Assembly: GCF_002929505.1 (NCBI RefSeq) | Contig: NZ_PJJL01000049.1 | Location: 1-44,259 of the forward strand | Direction: 5' to 3' | Source: Cryobacterium sp. Y57 | GTDB lineage: Bacteria > Actinomycetota > Actinomycetes > Actinomycetales > Microbacteriaceae | Length of the DNA: 44,259 bases | Part shown: one piece after another, positions 1-8,646 of the stretch | Numbering within the stretch: the first letter of the stretch is position 1 | Layout: every line of letters begins with the position of its first letter | Notes under the pieces: generated by a model | The model's database searches: none | What the model saw: the letters and a program-made list of their open reading frames with translations, nothing else | Told to the model about the DNA's origin: nothing | Position numbers and translations under genes: made by a program

Positions 1-1
1 C

Positions 2-145
2 GCCGTCGGCATCGAAGTGTTCCATGATTTCGCCGAGATAGCTCGCACCGAGCTGCTCGTGATCGATAAGACCACCACCCAACGTGATTTCACGCGCGAA
101 GTGCGTTGGAACCAGGCCTACTACCGACTGGCACAAGGCCTGTAA
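2..145 (+). CDS. araA: L-arabinose isomerase, C-terminal fragment
   Basis: Frame 2 is open from the window edge to a TAA at 143-145 and gives 47 residues. The end ([11 protein letters not shown], then the [13 protein letters not shown] terminus) matches the conserved C-terminus of AraA, where an IDxDT stretch is followed by RWNxxYY. AraA converts L-arabinose to L-ribulose in the cytoplasm. The gene starts outside the window. It ends 13 bases before the epimerase start, so the two are probably one operon. The identification rests on a short but characteristic tail. Confidence 0.8.
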   Translation, partial: AVGIEVFHDFAEIARTELLVIDKTTTQRDFTREVRWNQAYYRLAQGL

Positions 146-158
146 GGGGCGGTGGGGA

Positions 159-1079
159 ATGAGGACCTTTACCGGTGCCAGTAGTGTGCAATACGAGATC
201 GAGGGCTTCGGCTACCGCGCTGTCGTCACCGAAATAGGCGCGTGCCTGCGCGAGCTGGAATTTCTGGGCCGCGAACTCATCGTCAGCTTCGCCGTCGACG
301 AACCCATGATTGCGTACCGCGGAGCGGTGGCAGCACCCTGGCCCAACAGGATTGCGGATGGGGAGTACGAAGTGAATGGCGTCGTGCATCACCTACCGAT
401 CAATGAACCGATCCGCAATTGTGCACTTCACGGCCTGGTATTTGGCGAGCGGTGGCATCTCCTCTCCCACACGGCAGATGAAGTTACTCTTGGTCTGGAT
501 TTGCTGCCCAGCGTCGGCTATCCGTTTCACTTGGCAATGACCGTGACATATTCTGTGACTCTCGCTGGGCTTTCAACGTCGGTCGCTGCAACGAATGTGG
601 GTGCAGCCACTGCCCCGTATGGGGTCTGCCCGCATCCCTATCTGCGGGCCGGAGACTCAACACTGAATAGCTGGATTCTGTCACTCCCCGCAGAACAGTA
701 CCTTCAGGTCAGCGACGACCGGCTACTCCCGCTTGCGCTTGCTCCGGTGCAAGAAAGCACCTTTGATTTTCGTGAACCGCGCGAGATCGGCTGGACACAA
801 ATTGACCATGCCTTCACCGCTTTGAGCCGCGACAACGGCTTGGTGACCATCGAACTAAGAGAACGCGACGGGGGAGGTGTGTCGATGACTTTTGATGCCT
901 CATGCTCGTGGGTTCAAATTCACACCGCTGATCTCCCCGGATCAGAGAACGACCGGGTGGGTCTCGCTGTCGAACCGATGACGTGCGCGCCGGACGCTTT
1001 CAATTCCCATGACGGTCTCGTGAGCCTGGCAGCTGGCCAATCGCATCGCGCGGGTTGGACAATCAGCGCCATCCAGTAG
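159..1079 (+). CDS. Aldose 1-epimerase family protein (mutarotase)
   Basis: 306 residues of the GalM-type beta-sandwich family, which interconverts alpha and beta anomers of sugars in the cytoplasm. Visible family motifs are APWPNRI (about 59-65), the HGL motif at His91, PHPYL with the presumed acid His159, and AVEPMTCAPDAF with the presumed base Glu272. The ATG at 159 is preferred because a G-rich site (GGGGCGGTGGGG) lies just before it and the upstream araA stop ends at 145. An in-frame start at 84 would overlap araA. Directly downstream of araA, a role in presenting the right L-arabinose anomer to the isomerase is likely. The substrate is inferred from context only. Confidence 0.85.
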   Translation: MRTFTGASSVQYEIEGFGYRAVVTEIGACLRELEFLGRELIVSFAVDEPMIAYRGAVAAPWPNRIADGEYEVNGVVHHLPINEPIRNCALHGLVFGERWHLLSHTADEVTLGLDLLPSVGYPFHLAMTVTYSVTLAGLSTSVAATNVGAATAPYGVCPHPYLRAGDSTLNSWILSLPAEQYLQVSDDRLLPLALAPVQESTFDFREPREIGWTQIDHAFTALSRDNGLVTIELRERDGGGVSMTFDASCSWVQIHTADLPGSENDRVGLAVEPMTCAPDAFNSHDGLVSLAAGQSHRAGWTISAIQ

Positions 1080-1118
1080 GGGACCCGTCGCACTGATGCG
1101 GATTATGCCATCGTCGAT

Positions 1119-1135
1119 CCGGCACTGGGTGCCGG
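1119..1135. terminator. Weak hairpin between convergent genes
   Basis: CCGGCAC and GTGCCGG form a perfect 7-bp stem around a 3-base TGG loop, 40 bases after the epimerase stop. There is no T-run. The 238-base gap to the convergent GH127 gene holds no other gene that I can support. Confidence 0.3.
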
Positions 1136-1317
1136 GCCGATCTCAAACCGGCCGCGGGTGTAAAGCCGAGGGAGTCAGGGAATCGACGCTCAGCCAGAAA
1201 TTCCCAATGGCCGCCGCGCCTACACGGTCACAACGTCCAGTAGCGACATCACCAATGGGCCGCGGTGACGGTAAGAGTATTCGCCCCAGACCGTAGTCAG
1301 GAACGATCTGCTTCGCG

Positions 1318-3237
1318 TCAGACGACCGCAGCGTCGCCCTCGGTCGGTAGCCACACACGCATGGACGACGGGCCACGGTTCGCCCAAGAGTAATACGGCA
1401 AGAGCTGCACGCTCTGGATCTCCGGCGATACTTCCGGTGCGTCAATCCCGTACGGCCATGCAAGGTCCGGTGCCACCATGCCGCGCACGCCGATGGTCAC
1501 GACACCGTCGACGTCGTTCAGCTCCCCAGTGATTCGCAGATTGTCGACGCTGCCGGCGAATGGGACATCCGTCGATTCAAGACAGAGGACCACCGGCCCC
1601 CGCTCGACAGCCCGCTGGCCGCGGAGCGCGTCAATCCGCGGGTCCGGTGTGGTCCAACGAGCTGCCACGGGGAGGATGAGCGTGATCTCATCGCCGATGG
1701 TGAACACTCGGCGGGTCAAGACTGTGCCCGGGGCCACATCCCGGGACTCGCCATCCACCCGGAGCTGCGCTCCAGTTGTCGCCCAGGCGGGCACACGAAG
1801 GGAGAGGTCCCACTCGGCGTCGAGGGTCTCGGTCACGACCATCCGAATCTCGCCATCGCGGGGGTAGTTCGTCTCAACGCGCACGACAACCGGACCGCCA
1901 TCGAGGGCCGCGGACACTTCCCCGGCCGCGTACTGGTGCAGTTGAAGTCCGTTTGAAGTCGACGTGGCAAAGTAAGATCCCAGCGTTGCCAGGGTGCGGG
2001 CGACATTGGTGGGGCAGCAGGACACATCGAACCACGGCGCGCGCAAGCTGGAGGATGCTCGTGGACTCGGATCCTCAGCGGACGGCGTTGAACCCGGCAC
2101 CCGCTGATGGAGGGTATTGGTGTAGTAGAACGCGCGCCCATCAGCCGCGGGAGACGTCGCGACCACGTTGTACAAGGTGCGTTCGATCATGTCGGCGTAG
2201 CGTTCTTCACCGGTCGCCAGAAGTAGACGGTAGTTGAGCATGATTGAACCGATACCGGCGCAGGTTTCGGAGTACGCACGATCGCTCGGCAGCTCGAAGT
2301 CCGAACCAAACGATTCGCCCTCATGGTGGGCGCCCATCCCTCCGGTTATATAGGTCCGCCGGGCGACGGTGCGCGCCAGCTGCGTCGACACCGCGGCGAT
2401 CAGCCCGGCATCGTCGTCTTCCACGCCCAGATCAACGGCACCAGCGGCAAGATAGACCGCTCGCACGGCGTGCCCGCGCAACACTTCGGCGTCACGCACG
2501 GGAGTCTCGTCCTGGTAGTAGCTCGGGCCGAGCTCGATGTCGCCGAGCAGGCCGTGCCCACGACGGTCGATGAACAACCGAGCCTGGTCGATGTAACGGT
2601 TCTCTCCCGTGTATCGGCCGAACTCGACCAGCGCCATCTCTACCTCGGGGTGCCCGCAGATCGATTCGATGCCACCCACGCCGAAGACCTCGCAGAGGTG
2701 GTCGGCGGCGCGGCGGGCGATGGTGACGAGTGCGTCGTCGCCCGCCGTGCGCCCTCGCGCCACGGCGGCCTGCAGGAGGTGGCCGTAGCAGTACAGCTCG
2801 TGGCCCCACTGGAGATCGGAGTAGCGCGGCCCTTGGCCGGGCCGGCCGAAGCGGGTATTGAGATAGCCATCCGTCTCCTGGGCAGCTCCGACGCGTGCGA
2901 CGAGCGCACGCAGACGGGCGTCAAGTTCTTCGTCCTGGGTGCGGCCGACCTCCCAGGCCATCGCCTCGAGAAGCTTGTACACGTCGGAGTCCGAGAACTC
3001 GCGACCACGCCGATCCGCTGGCAAACGTCCCTCCACGGCGGCGTCGAAGTTGCCGATCCAGCCGACCTTCTCCATCCAGGCTTCGCAGTGGCCAATTATG
3101 GCCGAGGCGTTCAGGTCTTGCATGTCTGCCCAGAAACCGCTCTCGATCCGCACCGCTGACAGCGCGAGAGGGCGGAGCGCACCTCGTGACGGGGAGACGG
3201 GAAACGCGGTTGCTGGCAGGGGGGTGCGTACGGTCAT
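1318..3237 (-). CDS. GH127 beta-L-arabinofuranosidase (DUF1680 family)
   Basis: 639 residues, the normal length for the family typified by Bifidobacterium HypBA1, which releases beta-L-arabinofuranose from plant hydroxyproline-rich glycoproteins by a zinc-thiolate mechanism. The metal and nucleophile residues of HypBA1 (Glu338, Cys340, Cys417, Cys418) correspond to SETC with Glu324 and Cys326, and SCCPTN with Cys407 and Cys408. The first Cys of the CC pair would be the nucleophile. No signal peptide is visible, so it should act on imported oligosaccharides. It is the last gene of the transporter operon, 36 bases after the second permease. A GGAGA site precedes the ATG at 3237. Its product would feed araA. 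Confidence 0.9.
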   Translation of the reverse strand: MTVRTPLPATAFPVSPSRGALRPLALSAVRIESGFWADMQDLNASAIIGHCEAWMEKVGWIGNFDAAVEGRLPADRRGREFSDSDVYKLLEAMAWEVGRTQDEELDARLRALVARVGAAQETDGYLNTRFGRPGQGPRYSDLQWGHELYCYGHLLQAAVARGRTAGDDALVTIARRAADHLCEVFGVGGIESICGHPEVEMALVEFGRYTGENRYIDQARLFIDRRGHGLLGDIELGPSYYQDETPVRDAEVLRGHAVRAVYLAAGAVDLGVEDDDAGLIAAVSTQLARTVARRTYITGGMGAHHEGESFGSDFELPSDRAYSETCAGIGSIMLNYRLLLATGEERYADMIERTLYNVVATSPAADGRAFYYTNTLHQRVPGSTPSAEDPSPRASSSLRAPWFDVSCCPTNVARTLATLGSYFATSTSNGLQLHQYAAGEVSAALDGGPVVVRVETNYPRDGEIRMVVTETLDAEWDLSLRVPAWATTGAQLRVDGESRDVAPGTVLTRRVFTIGDEITLILPVAARWTTPDPRIDALRGQRAVERGPVVLCLESTDVPFAGSVDNLRITGELNDVDGVVTIGVRGMVAPDLAWPYGIDAPEVSPEIQSVQLLPYYSWANRGPSSMRVWLPTEGDAAVV

Positions 3238-3273
3238 GGTGGTCTCCAGTGCGGATTATCGGCGAAAAGTTGG

Positions 3274-4170
3274 CTACTTGACCGCGCCGAGCGTGAGTCC
3301 TTCACGCAGCAGCCGGTAAGTGAAAACAAAGAGGATGAGAATGGGCACCGATGTGATGACGGCCAATGCCATCAGCCCGGGCCAGTTGATGCCGAACGCA
3401 GAAACTTGCTGGGCCAGCAGCGCACTCAGCGGGTAATTCCCGGGTGAGAGGAAGAAATTGACCGCATAGAGAAATTCGCCCCAGGACATCAGGAAGACGA
3501 GAGTGCCGGTCGTGGCGACGCCGTTGCGGGCGATCGGAAGCATAACCGACCAGAAGGTGCGCATTGTGCTCGCGCCGTCGATCGATGCGGCTTCTTCGAG
3601 CGCTTCAGGCACCGAGCGGAAGAACGGCCGCAGCAGCAGGGTGGCGAATGGTACCAGAAGAGCAGTATCGGCGACGATCACGCCGAGGTTCTGGTCGAGC
3701 AATCCCCACGCCCCGAAAATCTGGTACAGCGGGATGACGTTGGCGGTCTGTGGAACCATCTGCAACACGATCAGCAGGCCGAGGCCGATAGTCGTGATGC
3801 GGGAGTCGACCCGCGCCAGTCCATAGCCGGCCGGAATCGCCACGAGTAGCGTGAGCGCCGTTGTTCCTGTTGCGATCGTCAGCGACTGCTGCATGGCTAT
3901 GAAGAGACCCTGGTTGGCGAGCACGGCCGTGTAAGCCTCGAGCGTGGGTGTGAACAGGAACGACGACTGCGAGGAGATGACGTCACTCGGGTCCTTCAAC
4001 GACGTCAACACGATGAACAAGATAGGGATGGCGTAGACGAGCAGGAGCACCACGCGCAACGGGCCGGCGATGGGTTCGAATCGACGACGAAGTCGCCGTG
4101 GGCGTGGGCGTGGGTGTGGGGTGGCCGACGGTACGGCTGCCGCATCCCGCGTGGGGATCATGATGCTCAT
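3274..4170 (-). CDS. ABC sugar permease, MalG/AraQ type
   Basis: 298 residues with about six membrane helices. It is a carbohydrate uptake (CUT1) inner-membrane permease. The EAA loop that contacts the ATPase is visible (EEAASIDGAS, mid to late protein). The ATG at 4170 has a perfect AGGAGG seven bases upstream and overlaps the stop of the preceding permease as ATGA, which implies translational coupling. A longer open frame extends upstream on this strand but only shadows the previous gene. It pairs with the MalF-type permease and the lipoprotein receptor of the same operon. Confidence 0.92.
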   Translation of the reverse strand: MSIMIPTRDAAAVPSATPHPRPRPRRLRRRFEPIAGPLRVVLLLVYAIPILFIVLTSLKDPSDVISSQSSFLFTPTLEAYTAVLANQGLFIAMQQSLTIATGTTALTLLVAIPAGYGLARVDSRITTIGLGLLIVLQMVPQTANVIPLYQIFGAWGLLDQNLGVIVADTALLVPFATLLLRPFFRSVPEALEEAASIDGASTMRTFWSVMLPIARNGVATTGTLVFLMSWGEFLYAVNFFLSPGNYPLSALLAQQVSAFGINWPGLMALAVITSVPILILFVFTYRLLREGLTLGAVK

Positions 4171-5126
4171 GAGTTGGCCTCCTCGGCGCGAACGCTGCGT
4201 GCGTAGATCACGGCGAGCACGAGCACGAGTAGCACCGAGATGACTGCGGTCGCGGCCCCCATGCCGAAATCGAACCGTACGAACGCCTGCAGGTAGCTCA
4301 GGAACGGCAGTGTGTTGGTTGAGACGCCCGGTCCGCCGTAGGTCATGACGAAGATGAAGTCGAAGGACCGGAACGCGTACACGATCGTGAGAACGGCGAG
4401 CACAAGCGTGGTCGGCCGCACGGCGGGGATGATCATGTACCGGATCTCCTGCCACCGGCTCGCGCCGTCGATCCGTGCCGCTTCGAAGGTTTCCGCGGGA
4501 ATGCCGAGAATTCCGGCACGGAAGACGAGCGCGTTGAACGGCACCACGGCCCAGGAGTTGACGATCGCCACCGACAAGAGCGCGAATCTGTCGTCGTAGA
4601 GAAACGGCACGGCGTCTTGCGTGAGCCCCACCCCGGTGATGACGGAGTTGATCAGGCCGGCGTCGCCAAGCAGAAACTTCCAGACGCTTCCGTTCACCAC
4701 AGGCGGAAGGGCCCAGATGAAGACCATGAGGCCGAGCACGAAGGCAGAGAGCAGGTTGCTCGTGCTGAGCAAGATCGCAGCGGCCAGCCCTCCGACCAGT
4801 CCGATGATAGTGACGATCAGAACGAACGCGATGGTGTTGCCCAGAGTCGGGAAGAGAGAACCCTGGGCCGCGCTGCCAACGAAGTTGTCCACTCCGACGA
4901 ATTCCCACGGTTGGTTGAGCGTTCGCGCGGTCACGTCGCTGACACTCATGCGTGCCAGCTGGGCCAACGGAAAGAACGAGAAGACGAGGAGGAAGATCCC
5001 TGCTGGCAGGGCGAAGGCGAGCCTCTTGCGTTTGGCTGCGTGCCAGCGTGCGCCCGACCGGGGCGCCCGGCCGGGCGGCGCTGGAGTACGCCGTGCCGGC
5101 CCTGAGACCGTCAGATCTGTTGACAT
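4167..5126 (-). CDS. ABC sugar permease, MalF/AraP type
   Basis: 319 residues. A basic, proline-rich cytoplasmic N-terminus of about 35 residues precedes six predicted membrane helices. The EAA motif (FEAARIDGAS) sits near residue 215-225. It is the first permease of a CUT1 importer and lies between the solute-binding gene (33-base gap) and the MalG-type permease (4-base overlap). No ATPase is encoded nearby, as is common for CUT1 systems that share a multitask ATPase such as MsmX in the Bacillus AraNPQ system. The arabino-oligosaccharide substrate is inferred from the GH127, araA and epimerase neighbours. Confidence 0.92.
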   Translation of the reverse strand: MSTDLTVSGPARRTPAPPGRAPRSGARWHAAKRKRLAFALPAGIFLLVFSFFPLAQLARMSVSDVTARTLNQPWEFVGVDNFVGSAAQGSLFPTLGNTIAFVLIVTIIGLVGGLAAAILLSTSNLLSAFVLGLMVFIWALPPVVNGSVWKFLLGDAGLINSVITGVGLTQDAVPFLYDDRFALLSVAIVNSWAVVPFNALVFRAGILGIPAETFEAARIDGASRWQEIRYMIIPAVRPTTLVLAVLTIVYAFRSFDFIFVMTYGGPGVSTNTLPFLSYLQAFVRFDFGMGAATAVISVLLVLVLAVIYARSVRAEEANS

Positions 5127-5159
5127 GGACTTCCTACCTCGCCTCGTTGTGTACCGGGT

Positions 5160-6434
5160 CTACTGCGCGAGCAACTGCTCAAGGTCAGTGACGAGCTTCG
5201 TTGCGGCCTCGGCAGGTGTCATCTGGCCACCGATGACGGCGCTCCAGATTTGTCCCACGACGAGCTGCTGGTCTGCGATAGACACCGCCGGCACGGCCGG
5301 TGACGGATAGTTCGCCCCGTTTTGCTCGAGCGACTGGGCAAACGCCGCGAGGATCGGATCCTCGGTCACCTCGGGGGCGGATGCGGCATCCAGGCGGCTC
5401 GGGATGCTGCCGACCCCGCTCAGCGCGATGGCCTGTCCTTCCTCGCTGAAGTAGGTCTGCTCTAAGTAGTCCCAGGCGAGTTCCGGGTTCGCGCTGAACG
5501 CCCCGATGCTCTGGCCCTCGCCACCGAGATAGACCTTTCCGCTGTCGCCGACTGGAAGTGGCACGACGCCATACTTGAAGTCGGCGTCGCTGCGAGCGGT
5601 TCCGAGCTGCCAGTTCCCGTTCTGGGCGAACGCCACGTTTCCCGCCGCCCAAGTCTGGAACGGAACCGTCTGGTCCCAGGTCACGGCCTCGCGCGTGAGT
5701 GAACCCGACCCGGTCCAGGACTGGATCATCGTGAAGGCGTCCTCGAGCGGTGCGGCCTCGGGCTTGTCGTAGTTGAATCCGAAGCTCGTCAGCCACGGGT
5801 ACGCCTGCCACTCTCCCTGTGACTGGGGCAAGCCAGACAACGTGATGCCGCTCTTGCCTGCGGCGGTCACGGTCGCCAGAGCGGCGTTCAGTTCATCCAT
5901 CGTCGTGGGCGGCTCAACGCCAACCTCATCGAGGATGTCCTGGTTGTACCAAAGGCCCAGCAGATTGACGTAGCCCTGAACGGCATAGACATCGTCCTCG
6001 AGAGAGTGCACGACGGCCTCGGGGAACTGGTTCTTGTCGGCGAAGGCACCCCACTGTTCGGTGATGGGGGCGAGAGCGCCGCCCAGAGCCAGCGCCGAGG
6101 CGTCTGCACCGTTGAACACGACCACGTCGGGTCCGGTCTTCGAACCCACTGCGGTGATGAGCTTCGAGTTCAGTTGGTCATAGGGAACAAAGACGTTCTC
6201 AACTGTGACACCGTCATTGTTCTTCTCAAAGAGGTCTTTATAGTCGGTCATGACCTTGACCTGGTTCTCATCGCTGAAGTAGTGCCACACCGTGATGGTG
6301 TCGCTGTCGCCAGCGGATCCACCTGATGATGTCGGGGTGCACCCGGTGAGGGCGAGCGCTGCCGAAACGGCAATTGCACCGCCCGCCAAAGAGAATGCGC
6401 GGATGCGGCTGTTGCGCGCGGATTTCACTGCCAT
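5160..6434 (-). CDS. Extracellular solute-binding lipoprotein, family 1
   Basis: 424 residues. The signal peptide has a basic N-terminus, a hydrophobic stretch and a lipobox LALTGC with the lipidated Cys32, so the mature protein is anchored outside the membrane. The mature part starts with DTITVWHYFSDE, typical of family 1 (MalE-like) sugar receptors. The ATG at 6434 is chosen because AAGGAA lies just upstream and the signal peptide starts there. An upstream in-frame extension is unlikely to be translated and covers the operator region. It is the first gene of the operon and sets the specificity of the importer, probably arabinosides. Confidence 0.92.
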   Translation of the reverse strand: MAVKSARNSRIRAFSLAGGAIAVSAALALTGCTPTSSGGSAGDSDTITVWHYFSDENQVKVMTDYKDLFEKNNDGVTVENVFVPYDQLNSKLITAVGSKTGPDVVVFNGADASALALGGALAPITEQWGAFADKNQFPEAVVHSLEDDVYAVQGYVNLLGLWYNQDILDEVGVEPPTTMDELNAALATVTAAGKSGITLSGLPQSQGEWQAYPWLTSFGFNYDKPEAAPLEDAFTMIQSWTGSGSLTREAVTWDQTVPFQTWAAGNVAFAQNGNWQLGTARSDADFKYGVVPLPVGDSGKVYLGGEGQSIGAFSANPELAWDYLEQTYFSEEGQAIALSGVGSIPSRLDAASAPEVTEDPILAAFAQSLEQNGANYPSPAVPAVSIADQQLVVGQIWSAVIGGQMTPAEAATKLVTDLEQLLAQ

Positions 6435-6501
6435 GTGAGTTCCTTGTCTGGAATCGTCGTTGATTGGTGCGTCGCGATGCGAATAACATCCACGAAATGT
6501 A

Positions 6502-6517
6502 CCGAAAAGGTTTTCGG
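6502..6517. promoter_or_regulatory. Candidate LacI-family operator 1
   Basis: CCGAAAAGGTTTTCGG has perfect 7-bp arms (CCGAAAA/TTTTCGG) around a 2-base centre, 67 bases upstream of the solute-binding start. This fits an even-length LacI-family operator and probably controls the leftward transporter operon. Confidence 0.55.
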
Positions 6518-6566
6518 CGAATGTATCAGCCAGCAATGGCTGCCGTCAACCGTGTACTGTCGACTC

Positions 6567-6585
6567 AACCGAAAAACTTTTGGTT
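6567..6585. promoter_or_regulatory. Candidate LacI-family operator 2
   Basis: AACCGAAAAACTTTTGGTT shares CCGAAAA and TTTTGG halves with operator 1, with an imperfect, odd-length palindrome. It lies about 66 bases from operator 1, centre to centre, and 82 bases before the lacI-type start. It may serve autoregulation or loop formation. Confidence 0.45.
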
Positions 6586-6667
6586 CCGTCTTTTCGCGGA
6601 GACTTGCCCGCGGTCCGGATCGTGCCGCCGAGCATCCGCAGTAATCGAAACGCTAGGGGGCGCCGCT

Positions 6668-7678
6668 ATGGTGACCACAGACAAGCCGCAACCCCGCTCC
6701 ACCCTGCGCGATGTCGCCAGGCTGGCCGGTGTCTCAGTCGCCACCGCCTCGAAAGCACTGAACGGTCGCGACCAAGTGCATCCGGACACCCGTGCCCGCG
6801 TACTCGTTGCTGCGGAGCGGATCTCGTTCACTCCCAACGCGCTCGCTCGCGGGCTGCTGGCCGGGCAGACCGGCACCGTCGGGCTAATAACCGGCGACCT
6901 CGACGGTCGCTTCTCCCTGCCGATTCTGATGGGAGCCGAGGATGCGTTTGGCAAAGGGAAAATGTCGGTTTTCCTGTGCGATGCGCGCGGCGATGCCATC
7001 CGGGAGAAGTACCACCTCGACGCACTGCTTAGCCGGCGCGTTGACGGTCTGATCGTGGTGGGCTCGCGTACGGATCCACGGCCATCACTTGGTCGGAACT
7101 TGCCGGTACCTGTCGTATATGTCTACGCCCCCTCAACCGACGAGAATGATCTCTCCCTCGTGCCCGATAACGTGCAAGGAGGCGCAGATTCCGCAGAGTT
7201 CCTGGTTTCTCGAGGCCGGCGTCATATCGCCCACATCACCGGTGAAACCGGTTATGCAGCATCACAGGATCGCGTGCGCGGCATCGAAAGAGCCATGTCG
7301 AGTCATGGCCTGCCACTGGTCGGTGGCGCCCAGTTCGGCTCCTGGACTGAACAATGGGGACGCAACGCAGCAGCCCAGTTGATCGAGCAGCATCCCGAGG
7401 TCGACGGAATCCTGTGCGGGAATGACCAGATCGCCCGCGGCGTACTCGAAACCGTGCGGGAGGCGGGCTGGACCGTGCCCGGGCGGGTCGCAGTGATGGG
7501 TTACGACAACTGGGAGGTCTTCACGACTGGATCTCGGCCCCAGCTAACGAGCGTGGACATGAACCTGGAGGCGCTTGGTGCATTGGCAGCGCGCCGACTA
7601 TTTGATGCCATCAACGGTGATTCTCGGTCCGGTGTCGAGCTGCTGCCATGCCGAATCGTTCCACGCGAGACCACCTAG
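6668..7678 (+). CDS. LacI-family transcriptional regulator
   Basis: 336 residues. The N-terminal helix-turn-helix (STLRDVARLAGVSVATASKA, residues about 11-30) and hinge region are followed by a type I periplasmic-binding-like sugar domain with the usual GYDNWE element near the C-terminus. The ATG at 6668 is chosen because the DNA-binding domain begins right after it and a TAGGGGGC site precedes it. A 68-residue upstream extension in frame has no family similarity. It is divergent from the transporter/GH127 operon and is the likely repressor, released by arabinose or an arabino-oligosaccharide. The ligand is inferred from context. Confidence 0.93.
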   Translation: MVTTDKPQPRSTLRDVARLAGVSVATASKALNGRDQVHPDTRARVLVAAERISFTPNALARGLLAGQTGTVGLITGDLDGRFSLPILMGAEDAFGKGKMSVFLCDARGDAIREKYHLDALLSRRVDGLIVVGSRTDPRPSLGRNLPVPVVYVYAPSTDENDLSLVPDNVQGGADSAEFLVSRGRRHIAHITGETGYAASQDRVRGIERAMSSHGLPLVGGAQFGSWTEQWGRNAAAQLIEQHPEVDGILCGNDQIARGVLETVREAGWTVPGRVAVMGYDNWEVFTTGSRPQLTSVDMNLEALGALAARRLFDAINGDSRSGVELLPCRIVPRETT

Positions 7679-7786
7679 CTGTACTGCCCAGGGAGGTTGG
7701 TTGAGTAAATATGACGACATGCTGTAGTCACTGAACGTGGGTGAGGACCTCCGGTTGTGGAGTGAAGTGTCGCTAGCCAGGGATAG

Positions 7787-7820
7787 GGGACCACCCTGTT
7801 GACAGGAGTATGGGACCACC
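7787..7820. repeat. Left-end repeats of the IS21 relic
   Basis: GGGACCACC at 7787-7795 and TATGGGACCACC at 7809-7820 are direct copies of one motif. They are inverted relative to the copies at the right end. Confidence 0.6.
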
Positions 7821-7828
7821 TGGAGTGG

Positions 7829-8646
7829 TCACTGAGCATTGCGGACACCTCGATCCGTGTCAAGGGCGACACGCTGGCGTTGCCGGTATGGGGGCCCTCG
7901 ACGATGAGGTGGTGCGCTCCGGAGGTGAGGCGGTCGACGGCGGATTGGGCCAGGAGCGCGTCGATGGTCATCGTGAGCTATTCGGAGGGTTCGCGGTTGG
8001 ACACCCAGATGGTGCTCTTCTTGCGGTGGCGTTCGACGACGAGTTCGTAGAAGTCGCTGGTCTGGGTAGCGTCGAGCGGCTTGAGGGCGAAGTCGTCGAG
8101 AATCAGGAGGTCGACGGCGGTGATGCGGCGTATTTCGGCGTCGAGGGTGTTGTCGAGGCGGGCGGCGCGGAGCCGGGTGAAGAGCTTGTCGGCCCGCGAG
8201 TAGCTCACGCTGAGATGCCGGCGGATTGCCGTGTGGCCCAGGGCCGTGGCGAGGGGGGTTTTCCCGACGCCGACGGGGCCGAGGATGAGGGCATTGGTGG
8301 CGGCCTCGGTAAGGCGGAGGCTGGCCATATCGGACCAGAGCATGCGGTCTTAGCGGAGGTCCGCTGATTCATCCCAGGTCTCGATGCGCATGGTGGGGTC
8401 GAGGCCGGCTTTGGCGGCACGGAGGGTTCCGGAGCGCCCCTCGCGCCGGGTGCCCTCGTCCATGAGGAGCAGCTCGAGAAACGTGGCGTGGCCCATGCTG
8501 TGTTAACGCGCGAGGGCGAAGCGTTCAGGGACAGTGTCCTTCAGGCCGGAGAGCTTGAATGTGCGCAACGTGTGGGCGAGGTTGGTGCTGATGGGATCGA
8601 CCGGCCGGGGCGCGGTCGGTGTGGGTTTGGTCGTCGTGACGCTCAT
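7829..8646 (-). pseudogene. istB: istB-like ATPase helper, degraded
   Basis: The intact protein would be an AAA+ ATP-binding helper of IS21 transposition. The reading frame starts at 8646 (MSVTTTKPTP), overlapping the istA stop as ATGA. It is interrupted by TAA after ERFALAR (about 8502-8504), by TAA in place of the usual Tyr before DRMLWSDM (about 8350-8352), and by TAG in place of Trp after NREPSE (7978-7980). The Walker A region GPVGVGKT and Walker B LLILDDF survive in the middle segment. Near the C-terminus the frame shifts within EGP, after which YRQRQR can be read in another frame, ending near 7829. It cannot yield a normal product. Confidence 0.8.

Noticed and set aside
2323..3159. Plus-strand open frame of 278 codons
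   Set aside because: Antisense shadow of the GH127 gene.
7690..7780. Possible end of another IS between LacI and the IS21 relic
   Set aside because: The sequence feels IS-like, but I found no inverted partner or transposase, so it is not listed as a feature.
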